The notes under the pieces were generated by a model. The model had not been told where the DNA came from. It saw only the letters and a program-made list of their open reading frames with translations, and searched no databases. The position numbers and the translations under genes were made by a program. DNA of 64,000 bases, taken from JAGDZR01 sp049115695 (GTDB taxonomy: Bacteria; Bacteroidota; Bacteroidia; Cytophagales; Cyclobacteriaceae). Shown here piece by piece: positions 1 to 9,277 of the stretch (position 1 is its first letter; every line of letters starts with the position of its first letter). The DNA is taken from positions 124,001 through 188,000 of the forward strand of contig JAGDZR010000005.1 in the NCBI GenBank assembly GCA_049115695.1. Reading direction: 5' to 3'.

Positions 1-42
1 CCTGTCCCAACTCCAGGGGAAACGAAATTCATCTAAACGGTT

Positions 43-63
43 AAGGGTCCTAAACAGACCCTT
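43..63. terminator. Bidirectional terminator hairpin
   Basis: AAGGGTC and GACCCTT form a perfect 7-bp stem around a 7-nt loop. A T-rich run (TTTTCTTATTT) follows on the + strand. The hairpin lies 3 bp beyond the stop codon of the minus-strand lipoprotein gene and probably also ends a + strand transcript entering from the left edge. Confidence 0.6.
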
Positions 64-66
64 TTC

Positions 67-495
67 TTATTTGCGTTCTAGTCCGATATGACATCCTTCA
101 AAGCAGAACATGTAGTAGAGCAATAGCTTCTGGTTTTGGTATTCGATGATATAGCTATTTTCTTCGTTCGTAATTTTAGCTTCTTTGAAGTCAGATCTGC
201 TGTCGGAAAGTATTAAAATGCTTCCATCAATGGTGGAGTCTTTGACAACATTGTAGTATTTGAAATGGGTCAGTCCATCAATATTTGTTACTAACTGATT
301 ATTGTCTTCAAATGTGATTAGAAGGTTATCAGACTGGGGTATTTTATCTATGATATAACCGCTTCCTGGGGAATAACCTCTTTCAGTTTGTATCCATTCA
401 CCCTGGAGTTCAAAATCAATAGGAAAGTCACAGCATTCTGTGGTTTCGCAAGCTACTATACTGGATAATATGGCGATGATCGTAAGCGTTCTCAT
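67..495 (-). CDS. Small lipoprotein, lipocalin-like
   Basis: The 142-residue product begins with a short hydrophobic signal ending in SSIVAC, so Cys16 is the likely lipidated residue and the mature protein would be membrane anchored. After a Cys-rich stretch (CETTECC) comes GEWIQTERG, which resembles the GxW opening strand of small lipocalin-like domains in Bacteroidota. The rest alternates polar and hydrophobic residues as in a beta-barrel. I do not recognise a specific family and no substrate can be named. It is the last of four co-oriented minus-strand genes, separated from the one before it by 49 bp, and ends at a hairpin terminator. Confidence 0.75.
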   Translation of the reverse strand: MRTLTIIAILSSIVACETTECCDFPIDFELQGEWIQTERGYSPGSGYIIDKIPQSDNLLITFEDNNQLVTNIDGLTHFKYYNVVKDSTIDGSILILSDSRSDFKEAKITNEENSYIIEYQNQKLLLYYMFCFEGCHIGLERK

Positions 496-544
496 ATTGC
501 ATCATTTTATGCTCTACGATCAAACAATAATTGTACCGTATTGC

Positions 545-955
545 TTAAGCTAATCCGGCAAAGGCTCTCATTTTATTGATAAATTGAGTTTTAACAGGTG
601 AACGATGCGCTGGGATTAGGTCCATTGTGAATCCTGAGGTCTTATCACGAAGTGACAGCTGCTTTTGGTCGTGTTGAAATTCCAATTGTTTGTAGGGGAC
701 GAACCAGCCAATTGCCTCTAGTCTGAACCTAAATCTCAGTCCAATACCCTTTGGTCTCAATTCAATATTGCAGTATCGGGTTCCCCTAATATGTTTAAGA
801 AATGGTTCGAAAATCTCATGAGCTGAGTTGATCACAAACTTTTGTGATCCGGTCCCACCCATTTTTAAACTTTCCCAGAAGTTGTAAGAAGGACCAACAT
901 ATCCATTTATTTGATATTCCTGATCTCTATCGTAGTTGCTAATATTTTCAATCAT
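545..955 (-). CDS. Conserved hypothetical protein, 136 aa
   Basis: A soluble protein with no signal peptide or membrane segment. The central block RPKGIGLRFRFRLE followed by GWFVPYKQL alternates basic and hydrophobic residues like beta strands; I recall similar small Bacteroidota proteins of unknown function but cannot name a family. The open frame extends 9 bp further to a TTG, but the ATG chosen here overlaps the stop of the upstream DinB-like gene by 8 bp, the spacing expected for translational coupling. Function unknown. Confidence 0.7.
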   Translation of the reverse strand: MIENISNYDRDQEYQINGYVGPSYNFWESLKMGGTGSQKFVINSAHEIFEPFLKHIRGTRYCNIELRPKGIGLRFRFRLEAIGWFVPYKQLEFQHDQKQLSLRDKTSGFTMDLIPAHRSPVKTQFINKMRAFAGLA

Positions 956-1424
956 GGCGTTCAATTATTTTGTGCAACTGCCTTACCTGACCGAGATGAT
1001 AAATGTCGTGTTGGACGATCCCGTTGACGATGTACCTCAATTTGTAATTACTTCCAGGACTGGTTTGATCCATTCGTTCGGGCGTGAGCTTCTTCATCTC
1101 GCTGACCAGGTCATTTGCCGTTGTTTCGATTATACCTATTAATTCATGCCAACCCTCATAGGTAACCTCCTCTGTGGGCCAATCCATCGCAGCGTTTTCT
1201 TCAAAGAGATGAATTGGATTACCCTTCATTTTTTCAATGGTAAACAATCTCCAATTGATGATGTGACGGACCAGTTGAGCAATCGAATGTGAAACACATT
1301 GTGGCTTGAGGTTGATGATATCTTTGGGGATTTCTTTTAAGGTTTGCATCATGCCAATACCATACCAGGGCCGATCTGAATGCATGGTTTCAAATGATGC
1401 AATGATTGATTCGATTTCTGTCAT
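948..1424 (-). CDS. DinB-like four-helix protein
   Basis: The 158 residues fit the DinB/YfiT superfamily, four-helix bundles that bind a divalent metal through three histidines and often act as thiol-dependent transferases or hydrolases. Visible ligands are a His in the second-helix segment (SIAQLVRHIINWR) and the C-terminal pair in QHDIYHLGQ, the usual HxxxHxGQ signature. Substrate cannot be read from sequence. Its ATG overlaps the stop of the DUF1801 gene by 4 bp (ATGA), so the two are probably co-translated. Confidence 0.85.
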   Translation of the reverse strand: MTEIESIIASFETMHSDRPWYGIGMMQTLKEIPKDIINLKPQCVSHSIAQLVRHIINWRLFTIEKMKGNPIHLFEENAAMDWPTEEVTYEGWHELIGIIETTANDLVSEMKKLTPERMDQTSPGSNYKLRYIVNGIVQHDIYHLGQVRQLHKIIERHD

Positions 1425-2014
1425 TTGTATTTGTCATTTAAACCAACCCCGTCGAGTATCATGGGTATAATTTTTTCCAGCCGAGCTTGTTTTGTAGCAG
1501 GTCGCTTGGCTGAGGCAATGTGTTCAGAAAAATCTCTTTTGTGAGTTAGGTTTAGTGCTTCGAACTTTGATCGAAGATCTGCATTTTTCTCCAATTCCTT
1601 TTTAAGTTCATCAGGAATAGTCAAAGGCTTTTTTGTGGGTCTGATCTCCCTACCCGCGGCTTGATTGGCAATGGCTTCAGCTATGTATTCGAGAATGAGT
1701 GTTCGGTTTGATTCTATGTCAGATAAATTTTTAAATCTCCATTGACGCATCGCTTGCGTTTTCCCTTCCTGAGCATTGACCAACTTATTGTTGGGATCAG
1801 ACATCAAAGCACCCTGAAAAAACCAGATACCCACATAGCTTTTGAATGCTCCTATTCCTGCAATGTTCTTCTCATTGTAAACATAGGTAGGCATACTCCA
1901 TTTTAGCGTCTCCTTAAGGCCCGAGCTTCCAACAATCGATCTTAGCAGATTGAGTTCATCATTCCAACTTACTTGTTGTTCAAAATAGTCATCGGGTGAG
2001 GCGTACTTCTTCAT
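1421..2014 (-). CDS. DUF1801/YdeI family protein
   Basis: The N-terminal ~110 residues match the DUF1801 fold (LKETLKWSMPTYVYNEKNIAGIGAFKSYVGIWFFQGA). The C-terminal ~80 residues contain the YdeI/OmpD-associated block (IPDELKKELEKNADLRSKFEALN followed, after a few residues, by SAKRPATKQARLEKI). YdeI has been linked to antimicrobial peptide resistance in other bacteria, but biochemistry is lacking. It is cytosolic and the first gene of a minus-strand operon with the DinB-like protein. A shorter DUF1801 protein lies about 2.6 kb away on the other strand. Confidence 0.85.
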   Translation of the reverse strand: MKKYASPDDYFEQQVSWNDELNLLRSIVGSSGLKETLKWSMPTYVYNEKNIAGIGAFKSYVGIWFFQGALMSDPNNKLVNAQEGKTQAMRQWRFKNLSDIESNRTLILEYIAEAIANQAAGREIRPTKKPLTIPDELKKELEKNADLRSKFEALNLTHKRDFSEHIASAKRPATKQARLEKIIPMILDGVGLNDKYK

Positions 2015-2111
2015 AGACTACAGGTTTATTCCGTCAATTGACAAATTAAAAAATACTCAGATATGACAAACCTCATGACCATACATTTTTATCAATAACT
2101 AGCTTTGTCGG

Positions 2112-2513
2112 ATGCCTTTAAATGACATTGAAAGTCGAGCAGATATTGAGCTGCTGTTAGATCGATTTTATACCAAAGTGAGAGTCCATGAAACTTTGGG
2201 ACCATTTTTTAATGAGACTATTGATGATTGGGGCATACACCTTGCTAAGATCGCTGATTTTTGGGAGTCCAATTTGTTCTTTATTGCCAAGTTTAAGGGT
2301 AATCCAATGCGAACACATATTGAAGTAGATCAGGCTTTCAACCATTCGATTGAGCAAGCTCATTTCGGCCTTTGGTTGCAATTATGGACTGAAACAATGG
2401 ATGAAAACTTTGAAGGTGAAAAAGCACATTTGGCCAAAGAGCGCGCACGCAACATGGCACAAATGATGTTTCTGAGGATCTATCAGGCCCGTAAACAAAA
2501 AGGGATCATCTGA
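2112..2513 (+). CDS. Group III truncated haemoglobin
   Basis: At 133 residues it has the length of 2-over-2 haemoglobins. Group III features are visible: the LLDRFYTKVR helix B segment carrying the Tyr that contacts bound ligand, then FKGNPMRTH and the proximal haem-ligand His in HFGLWLQLW. Such proteins bind O2, NO or other small ligands in the cytosol; a role in redox or nitrosative stress is inference. The stop codon is 3 bp from the stop of the convergent T9SS cargo gene, leaving no room for a separate terminator. Confidence 0.9.
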   Translation: MPLNDIESRADIELLLDRFYTKVRVHETLGPFFNETIDDWGIHLAKIADFWESNLFFIAKFKGNPMRTHIEVDQAFNHSIEQAHFGLWLQLWTETMDENFEGEKAHLAKERARNMAQMMFLRIYQARKQKGII

Positions 2514-2516
2514 AAA

Positions 2517-3341
2517 TTATTGACGACTATAAATAATTTTCCGCTCCAAAAAATGATCAGCCGTGGTGAGTTTCAAAAAGTAAATGCCTGAATCAATATT
2601 CAGTTCATCCAACCTCAAATTGATACTCTTTTTAAACTGCTGTTGGATAATTCCTTTTCCAGAGACCGAGCTAATATTTAACATTGCCGACTGCATGGAT
2701 GCTGGCAAATCAATATTCAACTGTCCGGTTGTGGGGTTTGGATATACATTGATAGTGATGAACGGACTGGTGGTGCTTGTAATAATTCTAATATACTCAT
2801 AAGGTGAACCGTGAAAATTAGGAGAAGCCATCCAGTACATAGGGTCTTCAGGGTCTCCGGTTGGATTGCTGCTTACCGACATTAATGAATACCCCTTACC
2901 ATCGGCATTCTCTGGCCATGGATCACCGTCAGAATATTCAAAATCAATGATGATTGAGCCGTTTGATGTTACCACAATTCTTTCTCCCTTGTTAGATAAA
3001 TTGGAACTGAAATTCCCATTGGGAGGAACTCCGTATCGATCTTCGAATTTTGAAGGTTTGTCGGCAATTACGTAGTAAGCACCAGGTTCTAATAGGGTGT
3101 TTGCTGGTATCATAAATTGAATGCCGGAATCTAGCTGCACGCCTGAAATATCCAGCGTTTCACTTCCAATATTTTTAAACTCAATAAATTCATAATCATC
3201 CCCGTCAATCGTGTCTGATCCTATAATCTCATCTGCCGGATTGTAGTGGAGTTCTGTGATTTTCAAATTGCTCAAATTATTTTGAGCAACAAGATGTAAT
3301 GATAATAGACCCGTGATAAATAGTGTGAATAGTCCTTTCAT
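2517..3341 (-). CDS. Lamin-tail domain protein with T9SS tail
   Basis: The 274-residue secreted protein has an N-terminal Sec signal (to about VAQ, residue 19) and a lamin-tail-like Ig domain (LKITELHYNPAD, then FIEFKNIGSETLDISG). It ends in a type A T9SS sorting domain (INVYPNPTTGQLNIDL to FLERKIIYSRQ), so it should cross the outer membrane through the type IX system and be attached to or released from the surface. Lamin-tail domains usually accompany nucleases or phosphatases in Bacteroidota, but no catalytic domain is present here, suggesting an adhesive or accessory role. Confidence 0.88.
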   Translation of the reverse strand: MKGLFTLFITGLLSLHLVAQNNLSNLKITELHYNPADEIIGSDTIDGDDYEFIEFKNIGSETLDISGVQLDSGIQFMIPANTLLEPGAYYVIADKPSKFEDRYGVPPNGNFSSNLSNKGERIVVTSNGSIIIDFEYSDGDPWPENADGKGYSLMSVSSNPTGDPEDPMYWMASPNFHGSPYEYIRIITSTTSPFITINVYPNPTTGQLNIDLPASMQSAMLNISSVSGKGIIQQQFKKSINLRLDELNIDSGIYFLKLTTADHFLERKIIYSRQ

Positions 3342-3396
3342 AATAGCAAAGCTAAAATCGGGTCATCAGTTAACTACATAATATTTTGCTGAATAA

Positions 3397-4497
3397 CTAC
3401 TCAGCTTGTATTGCTTCAGGTTCAGTAACAGCATCCACAGTCAGTTGCCCACTTTCGGAGAGCATCACTGCTATGAATTTGAGACTTGGGATTTCCTCAA
3501 AGAGTACGATCATCATGACGGTAATCGGAACTGATAGGATCATGCCCATTACACCCCATATTGCACCCCAGACTGTTAATGAAATGATGACTACTAGTGA
3601 AGAAATGTTCAATGAGTTACCCATGAGTTTAGGCTCTAACACATTGCCTACGATGACTTGAATAAGTCCGACAAATACCAATACGTAGGCAAATGTTTCG
3701 AATTCACCGAATTGTAAAATGGCAAATACAGCCGGAAATAGTGTAGCAATCAAAGAACCAACTGTAGGGATGTAATTGAGGACGAATATGAGCATGGCCC
3801 AGAAAATAGCAGCATCTAAACCGAAGAATAGTAAGACAAAATAGCTAAGGAGTCCGGTTACCAAACTGACAAAAGTTTTAAGCAGAAGATATCTACTGAT
3901 GGTTTTATCCATCTTTTGAAACAGTAATTGTGTTTTGTCATATCGCTTTGTGTCTCCATAAAGCGCTGCGAGCTTCTTTGGGAAAATACTCTCTTCTATT
4001 AAAAGAAATAGTACATAAATGAGGATCAAAAAGCTATCTCCAAACAAGGTGGTGGCATAATCTGCTGCAGTACTCAGCATTCCACTGAAGTCCATGCTGC
4101 TGGTATATTCCATGACTTGCTCCATTACATCGATCTCTAACAATGAACTAAGCTGAAAAACGGCTATTTCAAGGTTGATTTGATAGTCTTCAACGTTTTG
4201 GGTAAGCTCTCCCATGCTCAACATCAATAACTTGATGACCAGAACCAGGACCAGACAGATCACAAAAAAGCCAATCATGCTTTGCAGCCACATGGGGCAG
4301 TGCTTTTTCATAAAAGGAATCATCTGGATGTTTTCTCTTAGTTCATGAATGATAAACCAGATGATCATCGCCACAACAAATGGAATGACATACTCCTCCG
4401 TGTATATAAGAATAGTAACTAACGCAATAGCTGTTACAAGCACATAAGCCAGCTTTGCGATATTGAATTCATTGTCTTTAATAAACATGGTCCTCAA
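3397..4497 (-). CDS. AI-2E family membrane transporter
   Basis: The 366 residues carry the PF01594 (PerM/TqsA-like) layout: two N-terminal membrane helices, a third around residue 70, a soluble middle section, then a cluster of hydrophobic helices with the diagnostic segment NYIPTVGSLIATLFPA and a GNVLEPKLMGNSLNISSLVV motif. Members export diverse small molecules or ions, and quorum-signal transport is established only for a few, so no substrate is claimed. It is divergent from the short DUF1801 gene with 86 bp between them. Confidence 0.9.
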   Translation of the reverse strand: MRTMFIKDNEFNIAKLAYVLVTAIALVTILIYTEEYVIPFVVAMIIWFIIHELRENIQMIPFMKKHCPMWLQSMIGFFVICLVLVLVIKLLMLSMGELTQNVEDYQINLEIAVFQLSSLLEIDVMEQVMEYTSSMDFSGMLSTAADYATTLFGDSFLILIYVLFLLIEESIFPKKLAALYGDTKRYDKTQLLFQKMDKTISRYLLLKTFVSLVTGLLSYFVLLFFGLDAAIFWAMLIFVLNYIPTVGSLIATLFPAVFAILQFGEFETFAYVLVFVGLIQVIVGNVLEPKLMGNSLNISSLVVIISLTVWGAIWGVMGMILSVPITVMMIVLFEEIPSLKFIAVMLSESGQLTVDAVTEPEAIQAE

Positions 4498-4583
4498 ATT
4501 TGATGTTGAAGATATTAAAAATATGCTTCCAGTGAAGGGAGCGGTCGTGCATTTTTCTTAGATTGTTACAAACAAACCTTAAA

Positions 4584-4946
4584 ATGAAAATCAATCCAGA
4601 AGTGGATGCTTTTTTAAAAGAGAAGGGACATCCTATGACAGAGCTAATCAATGAGGTGAGGTATGCCATTCTTGAGGTGGATGAAAGGATTGAAGAAACA
4701 ATCAAGTGGAGTAGCCCTACTTTTATCTATAAAGGCAATATCGCTTCATTTTTCCTGAACGCTAAAAAAATTGCGAGTCTCATGTTTCACAAAGGAGCTT
4801 CTATCAATGATCCTTCAGGGTTATTGAAGGGAGATGGGAAAGAAGGACGTGTAGCTCGATTTGAAAGTATTGAAGATCTTGAAGCGAAGAAGGGCGACTT
4901 AGCATCAGTGATCAAAGAATGGATCAACATGCAGGATGAGGATTAG
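4584..4946 (+). CDS. Short DUF1801 protein
   Basis: A 120-residue single-domain DUF1801 protein (VDERIEETIKWSSPTFIYKGNIASFF, broken here after the fold core, then MFHKGASINDPSGLL). The frame is open upstream to a TTG, but the ATG used here gives the usual family N-terminus. The family adopts an alpha/beta fold seen in iron-chaperone-like proteins; function is unproven. Its last 11 bp overlap the start of the CBM20-esterase gene, so the two are probably one transcript. Confidence 0.82.
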   Translation: MKINPEVDAFLKEKGHPMTELINEVRYAILEVDERIEETIKWSSPTFIYKGNIASFFLNAKKIASLMFHKGASINDPSGLLKGDGKEGRVARFESIEDLEAKKGDLASVIKEWINMQDED

Positions 4947-6087
4947 TCTGCTCAAAAATGTATTTGTGCTGGCGGTCACAACCTTAATGCTATCAGGGTG
5001 TGCAAGGGACTCCAAAATTATGCTAACAGTCCAGCTAATCGATAAAGCTGAAATCCAAGCTGAGCAGGTGTTTATCGCTGGAAACCATCAATTATTAGGA
5101 GGTTGGGACCCAGGTGAGATTAGAATGAAAAAAATGGCAAATGGCATTTGGGAGTTCGAAGGTGCTTTTGCTAAGGATGATGCACTTGAATATAAGTTTA
5201 CGCGGGGAAGTTGGCAGTCCGAGGCTGTTGGAATGGATGGATTACCCATGCCGAACTATTCTCTCACAATACATAGCGACACACTGTTAATTGTTGAGGT
5301 CAGCAACTGGAGGCAACAAAGATCAAATGGGCAAGGGATTACCGGAGGTGAAGTCAGGTATCATAAGGACATCAAACCTGACGGATTGAACCAAAGAGAT
5401 ATATTGGTATGGCTGCCGGATGAATACTTGATAGATTCAACAAAGAGTTATCCCGTGTTGTACATGCATGATGGGCAAAATACAGTAGACCCTTACACCT
5501 CATTTTCTGGCAGTGATTGGGGGATAGATGAAACAGCAGATAGTTTGATCGATCACGGGATAATAGACCCGTTCATACTAGTAGGAGTTTACAATACTGC
5601 TGACAGGTCAGATGAATATTCTCCGGGACAAAAGGGAAATGCCCATATGAGTTTTATGGTAAATCAACTCAAACCCATGATTGATCAGGTTTACCGCACT
5701 AAACCCGATCGAAAATTTACCTATGTTGGAGGCTCCTCCATGGGTGGGATCATATCTCTCATGTTGGCATGGGAATATTCAGACGTGTATGGTGGAGCGA
5801 TTTGCATGTCACCGGCCTTTAAAATTGGGCCCTATGATTACGTCGATGATGTGATGGATTATGATGGTCCAAAAAAAGATTTAATGCTTTATATAGATAA
5901 TGGAGGCGTTGATTTAGAAGAGCGATTACAACCCGGTATTGATGAAATGCTGGAGGCGCTTCAAGACAATGGTTTTGTTCAAGAGGAAGATCTTTTTTGG
6001 GTGCTTGACAAAACGGCTGAACATACTGAAAAAGCGTGGGCGAATCGAATTGGTTTACCCATCCGGCTGTTCTTTGGGAAAAAATAA
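4936..6087 (+). CDS. Lipoprotein esterase with CBM20 domain
   Basis: The signal peptide ends in MLSGC (Cys22), marking a lipoprotein. Residues about 30-130 look like a starch-binding CBM20 module (VFIAGNHQLLGGWDPG, IWEFEGAF). The C-terminal ~240 residues are an esterase-D-type alpha/beta hydrolase with the nucleophile motif GGSSMGG near residue 268, VLYMHDGQN at the entrance strand and a late His (EHTEKAW) as candidate acid-base partner. Relatives include carbohydrate and siderophore esterases; here a glycan ester is the likelier substrate because of the carbohydrate-binding module. It overlaps the upstream DUF1801 gene by 11 bp. Confidence 0.85.
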   Translation: MRISLLKNVFVLAVTTLMLSGCARDSKIMLTVQLIDKAEIQAEQVFIAGNHQLLGGWDPGEIRMKKMANGIWEFEGAFAKDDALEYKFTRGSWQSEAVGMDGLPMPNYSLTIHSDTLLIVEVSNWRQQRSNGQGITGGEVRYHKDIKPDGLNQRDILVWLPDEYLIDSTKSYPVLYMHDGQNTVDPYTSFSGSDWGIDETADSLIDHGIIDPFILVGVYNTADRSDEYSPGQKGNAHMSFMVNQLKPMIDQVYRTKPDRKFTYVGGSSMGGIISLMLAWEYSDVYGGAICMSPAFKIGPYDYVDDVMDYDGPKKDLMLYIDNGGVDLEERLQPGIDEMLEALQDNGFVQEEDLFWVLDKTAEHTEKAWANRIGLPIRLFFGKK

Positions 6088-6160
6088 AAGTCTTTGCACT
6101 TGATCAGTGCACTGCAAGGTCACGTCTATTAAATTAGCCAAGATAAACCACCAATACTGA

Positions 6161-9100
6161 TTGAAACCATTTGTTATATATAGTGCGTCTGCTGGCTCTG
6201 GTAAGACCTATACTTTGGCGCTTGAGTACTTAACCATAGCACTCAGGCATCCTGAAAATTTCAAACGAATTCTGGGAGTGACTTTTACCAATAAGGCCAC
6301 TCGGGAAATGAAGACGCGTATTCTTGATTTCTTAAAAAGAATTGCAAGCGGAAGCGATAAGGATTTGATCCAGGAGCTTGGAGCACGTCTGGAAATGACT
6401 GATGTAAAGCTGAGCGATCAGGCACAAAAGGTATTGGGTAGAGTGCTTCATCAATACAGCCGATTTGCAGTGGTGACCATAGATAGCTTTTTTCATCAGG
6501 TGATCAGATCATTTGCCAGGGAAATTGGTCTCCAGGGATCGTTCGGGATAGACTTGGACATTGATAAGGTCCTTCAGGAAGTCATTGATGACATGCTGAG
6601 TAAGGTTGCTGAGCCAGAGATGAAGCAGCTGCGCATTTGGTTAACGCAATTTGCTGAGTCCAGGGTAGAGGAAGGCAAACCTTGGGACTTCAGAACAGAT
6701 GTGATGAAGCTGGCGAAAGAGATCATCGGGGATGAATTCAAGCCTTATGCTGACCAAATATTGGCCTTAGATGAAAGTCCCGGCTATTTCACAAAGTTGA
6801 AATCTGAACTGGCTGCAGAGCGAAAGAAGTTTGAAAACCAGTGTAGGAAATTGGCCAAAGCTACGCTTGATAATTTAAGCCCTTATTCGATAGACGATCT
6901 TAGTGGCGCTGCAGGAGGTCCAGCCAAGTGGTTGCCAGTTCTGGCAGAAGATCAGGACAAGAAGGAAAAGTACGATTTGAAGAAAACAGCGCTGGCTGCT
7001 ACTGAAGATTTGAGCAAGTGGATTGTTAAAGCAAGACAGGGCGAGTTTGGCCTGGTTGAAACAGTCCAGGATAAGGCAATGCCGATCTACCGGGAACTCA
7101 TAGGCTTTATTGAAACAAAGTCAAGACATTACTTCTCAGTAGTCGAAATGGACAGGTACCTGTTTACGCTGGGCATACTTTCATTCATCAATAGAGAACT
7201 TCAGGCCTATCGGGACGATCATGATATCATGCTGATCTCTGATTTGCCAGATTTTCTGAATAGGATCATAGGTGAAAGTGATACGCCTTATATCTATGAA
7301 AAAGTAGGGTCTACTTTTTCTCATTACTTGATTGATGAGTTTCAGGACACTTCCGTTTACCAATGGAATAACTTCAAACCGCTGGTCAAGAATGGTGTTG
7401 ATGAAGGGAAATTTAGTATGGTGGTGGGAGATGTGAAACAGTCTATCTATAGGTGGAGAGGTGGCGATTGGTCCCTGTTACAACATAAAGCGGCTGTTGA
7501 CATAGGCTGGGCAGCTGATCCTAAAACGCTTGATACGAACTATCGCAGTGCACAGACCATTGTTAATTTCAATAACACCTTCTTTCAAAACCTGAAAGAC
7601 GCAACCACCTCGTTTATTGGCAATATGGATGAGTTTGCTGAAGGTCTTTTGCAGCAAGTTTTAGATGCCTACAAAAACGTAAGTCAGAAGAGCACCAAAT
7701 CTGAGACTGGGGAAGTCCAAATCTCTTTTGTCGAAGATAGTGATGAGGCTGGATGGAAGGAGCATTCGATCAGAAACACCATTCATTTGGTAGAGCGAAT
7801 GCAGCAAGACGGTTATCTACTTAGAGATATAGCAATTCTGACAAGAAGTCAGGCTGAAGGAAAGGCTATTGCGAATGCATTTTTGGAGTATAAAATGAGT
7901 GAGGCAAAACCCAACTTGAGCTATGATGTTGTCAGTTCGGAAGCCTTATTTCTACATTCCAGTCATGTTGTAGCATTCATAATCAGCTTACTCAAGTGGA
8001 TCCAGAATGAGAATGATAAAATTGTTCAAGCAGAATGGCTTTATAAATATCATCAGCTGAAGGGTAAGGATAATCCTCAGTTTGGAGATTACAAACATTG
8101 GAAGAAATGGGTGCCCGATGCTTTTCCTGATCAGGTTGAACATCTAAAAACCTTACCATTGTTTGAGCTCATCGAAACGATCATAAGGCTTTTTCAGTTG
8201 CATAAGTTCGATAAAGACTATACCTACCTTCAGGGATTTCAGGATGCAGTTTTAGAGTATTCAAAAAATGAACGTGGAGACATTGCTTCATTCCTTGCCT
8301 GGTGGGAAAATGTCAGAAAGGAGAAAGCCATTCTTGTGGCGGATGACAACAATGCGGTCAAGATTTTAACAATCCATAAGGCTAAAGGCCTGGAGTTTCC
8401 GATTGTGATTTTGCCTTTTTTGAGTTGGCAGACAGACAATACGGCTTACAACAATGAGGAAATCATGTGGTGCAGTACAGAAGGGATGCCTTTAGCCCAG
8501 GGACTTCCAGTAATTCCCCTGAGATATTCATCGTCTTTGCAAAAGACCATATGGTCATCTAAATATTGGGAGGAGCGCATTCAGAACTTTATGGATGCTC
8601 TCAACTTGTTGTATGTTGCATTTACCAGACCAACGCACGGGTTATATGCTTTTTGCGAAAAGCCAGGACCAAGAGCTAAACATATTGGGGCATTTGTGAA
8701 TGCAGTAATCGATGCGTCAACTGAATGGGATGGAAGCACATTCAAAGTGGGGATGCTTCCCATGAAGGAAAGAAGGGATACTAAACAATCCGCAAAAGAA
8801 TACGGATTGCAGTACTATGAGTCCCAACCCTGGAGGGATAAAATAAGCCTTAAATTAAGTGGAGTTCAACAATTAGCTGAGCATGTCGCCGATGCACAGC
8901 AATGGGGGATTCAGCTCCATCAAAACTTAAGTCTGATAGAGACGATCGAAGACATGTACCGGCTTGAAGATGAAGCACTCAAAAGAGAGTTGAAGTTGAT
9001 TGTACAACATGAAGATGTGGAGCCCTTTTTTACTGACTTAAACGAGGTGAGATTGGAAAAACCGATTTTACTACCAGGAGGAAATTTGAAGAGAATCGAT

Positions 9101-9277
9101 AGACTGGTGAAAAAGGGAGACCAGTGGTTGGTAGCAGATTTCAAAACAGGAAAACAAACTGTCAAAGATCACAAGCAGGTTGAAGAGTACGTTGATATAC
9201 TATCACATATGGGATATGAAAACGTGTCTGGCTATTTGATATATGTAGATCCAATAAATGTAATCCAGGTAGTATAA
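6161..9277 (+). CDS. addA: AddA-like helicase-nuclease
   Basis: The 1038-residue UvrD/Rep superfamily 1A helicase carries Walker A at residues 8-16 (SASAGSGKT), motif II LIDEFQDTS, motif III VGDVKQSIYRWRGGD, motif V TIHKAKGLEF and motif VI YVAFTRPTHG. Near the C-terminus VADFKTGK fits a RecB-type PD-(D/E)xK nuclease. It would pair with AddB to resect double-strand breaks before RecA loading. The start is TTG, supported because Walker A begins only seven residues later, as in relatives. It is shorter than the ~1200-residue Firmicutes AddA. The stop overlaps the addB start by one base. Confidence 0.9.
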   Translation: MKPFVIYSASAGSGKTYTLALEYLTIALRHPENFKRILGVTFTNKATREMKTRILDFLKRIASGSDKDLIQELGARLEMTDVKLSDQAQKVLGRVLHQYSRFAVVTIDSFFHQVIRSFAREIGLQGSFGIDLDIDKVLQEVIDDMLSKVAEPEMKQLRIWLTQFAESRVEEGKPWDFRTDVMKLAKEIIGDEFKPYADQILALDESPGYFTKLKSELAAERKKFENQCRKLAKATLDNLSPYSIDDLSGAAGGPAKWLPVLAEDQDKKEKYDLKKTALAATEDLSKWIVKARQGEFGLVETVQDKAMPIYRELIGFIETKSRHYFSVVEMDRYLFTLGILSFINRELQAYRDDHDIMLISDLPDFLNRIIGESDTPYIYEKVGSTFSHYLIDEFQDTSVYQWNNFKPLVKNGVDEGKFSMVVGDVKQSIYRWRGGDWSLLQHKAAVDIGWAADPKTLDTNYRSAQTIVNFNNTFFQNLKDATTSFIGNMDEFAEGLLQQVLDAYKNVSQKSTKSETGEVQISFVEDSDEAGWKEHSIRNTIHLVERMQQDGYLLRDIAILTRSQAEGKAIANAFLEYKMSEAKPNLSYDVVSSEALFLHSSHVVAFIISLLKWIQNENDKIVQAEWLYKYHQLKGKDNPQFGDYKHWKKWVPDAFPDQVEHLKTLPLFELIETIIRLFQLHKFDKDYTYLQGFQDAVLEYSKNERGDIASFLAWWENVRKEKAILVADDNNAVKILTIHKAKGLEFPIVILPFLSWQTDNTAYNNEEIMWCSTEGMPLAQGLPVIPLRYSSSLQKTIWSSKYWEERIQNFMDALNLLYVAFTRPTHGLYAFCEKPGPRAKHIGAFVNAVIDASTEWDGSTFKVGMLPMKERRDTKQSAKEYGLQYYESQPWRDKISLKLSGVQQLAEHVADAQQWGIQLHQNLSLIETIEDMYRLEDEALKRELKLIVQHEDVEPFFTDLNEVRLEKPILLPGGNLKRIDRLVKKGDQWLVADFKTGKQTVKDHKQVEEYVDILSHMGYENVSGYLIYVDPINVIQVV

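Noticed and set aside
936..1142. + strand frame across the DinB-like gene
   Set aside because: It is antisense to the DinB-like and hypothetical coding regions, which have clear family signals on the other strand.
4478..4705. Minus-strand frame upstream of the AI-2E-family gene
   Set aside because: It is antisense to the DUF1801 gene, and its only signal is hydrophobic composition.
6094..6117. TTGCA/TGCAA dyad before addA
   Set aside because: Short arms and a GCACT/AGTGC sub-hairpin are suggestive, but there is no supporting context for an operator or terminator.
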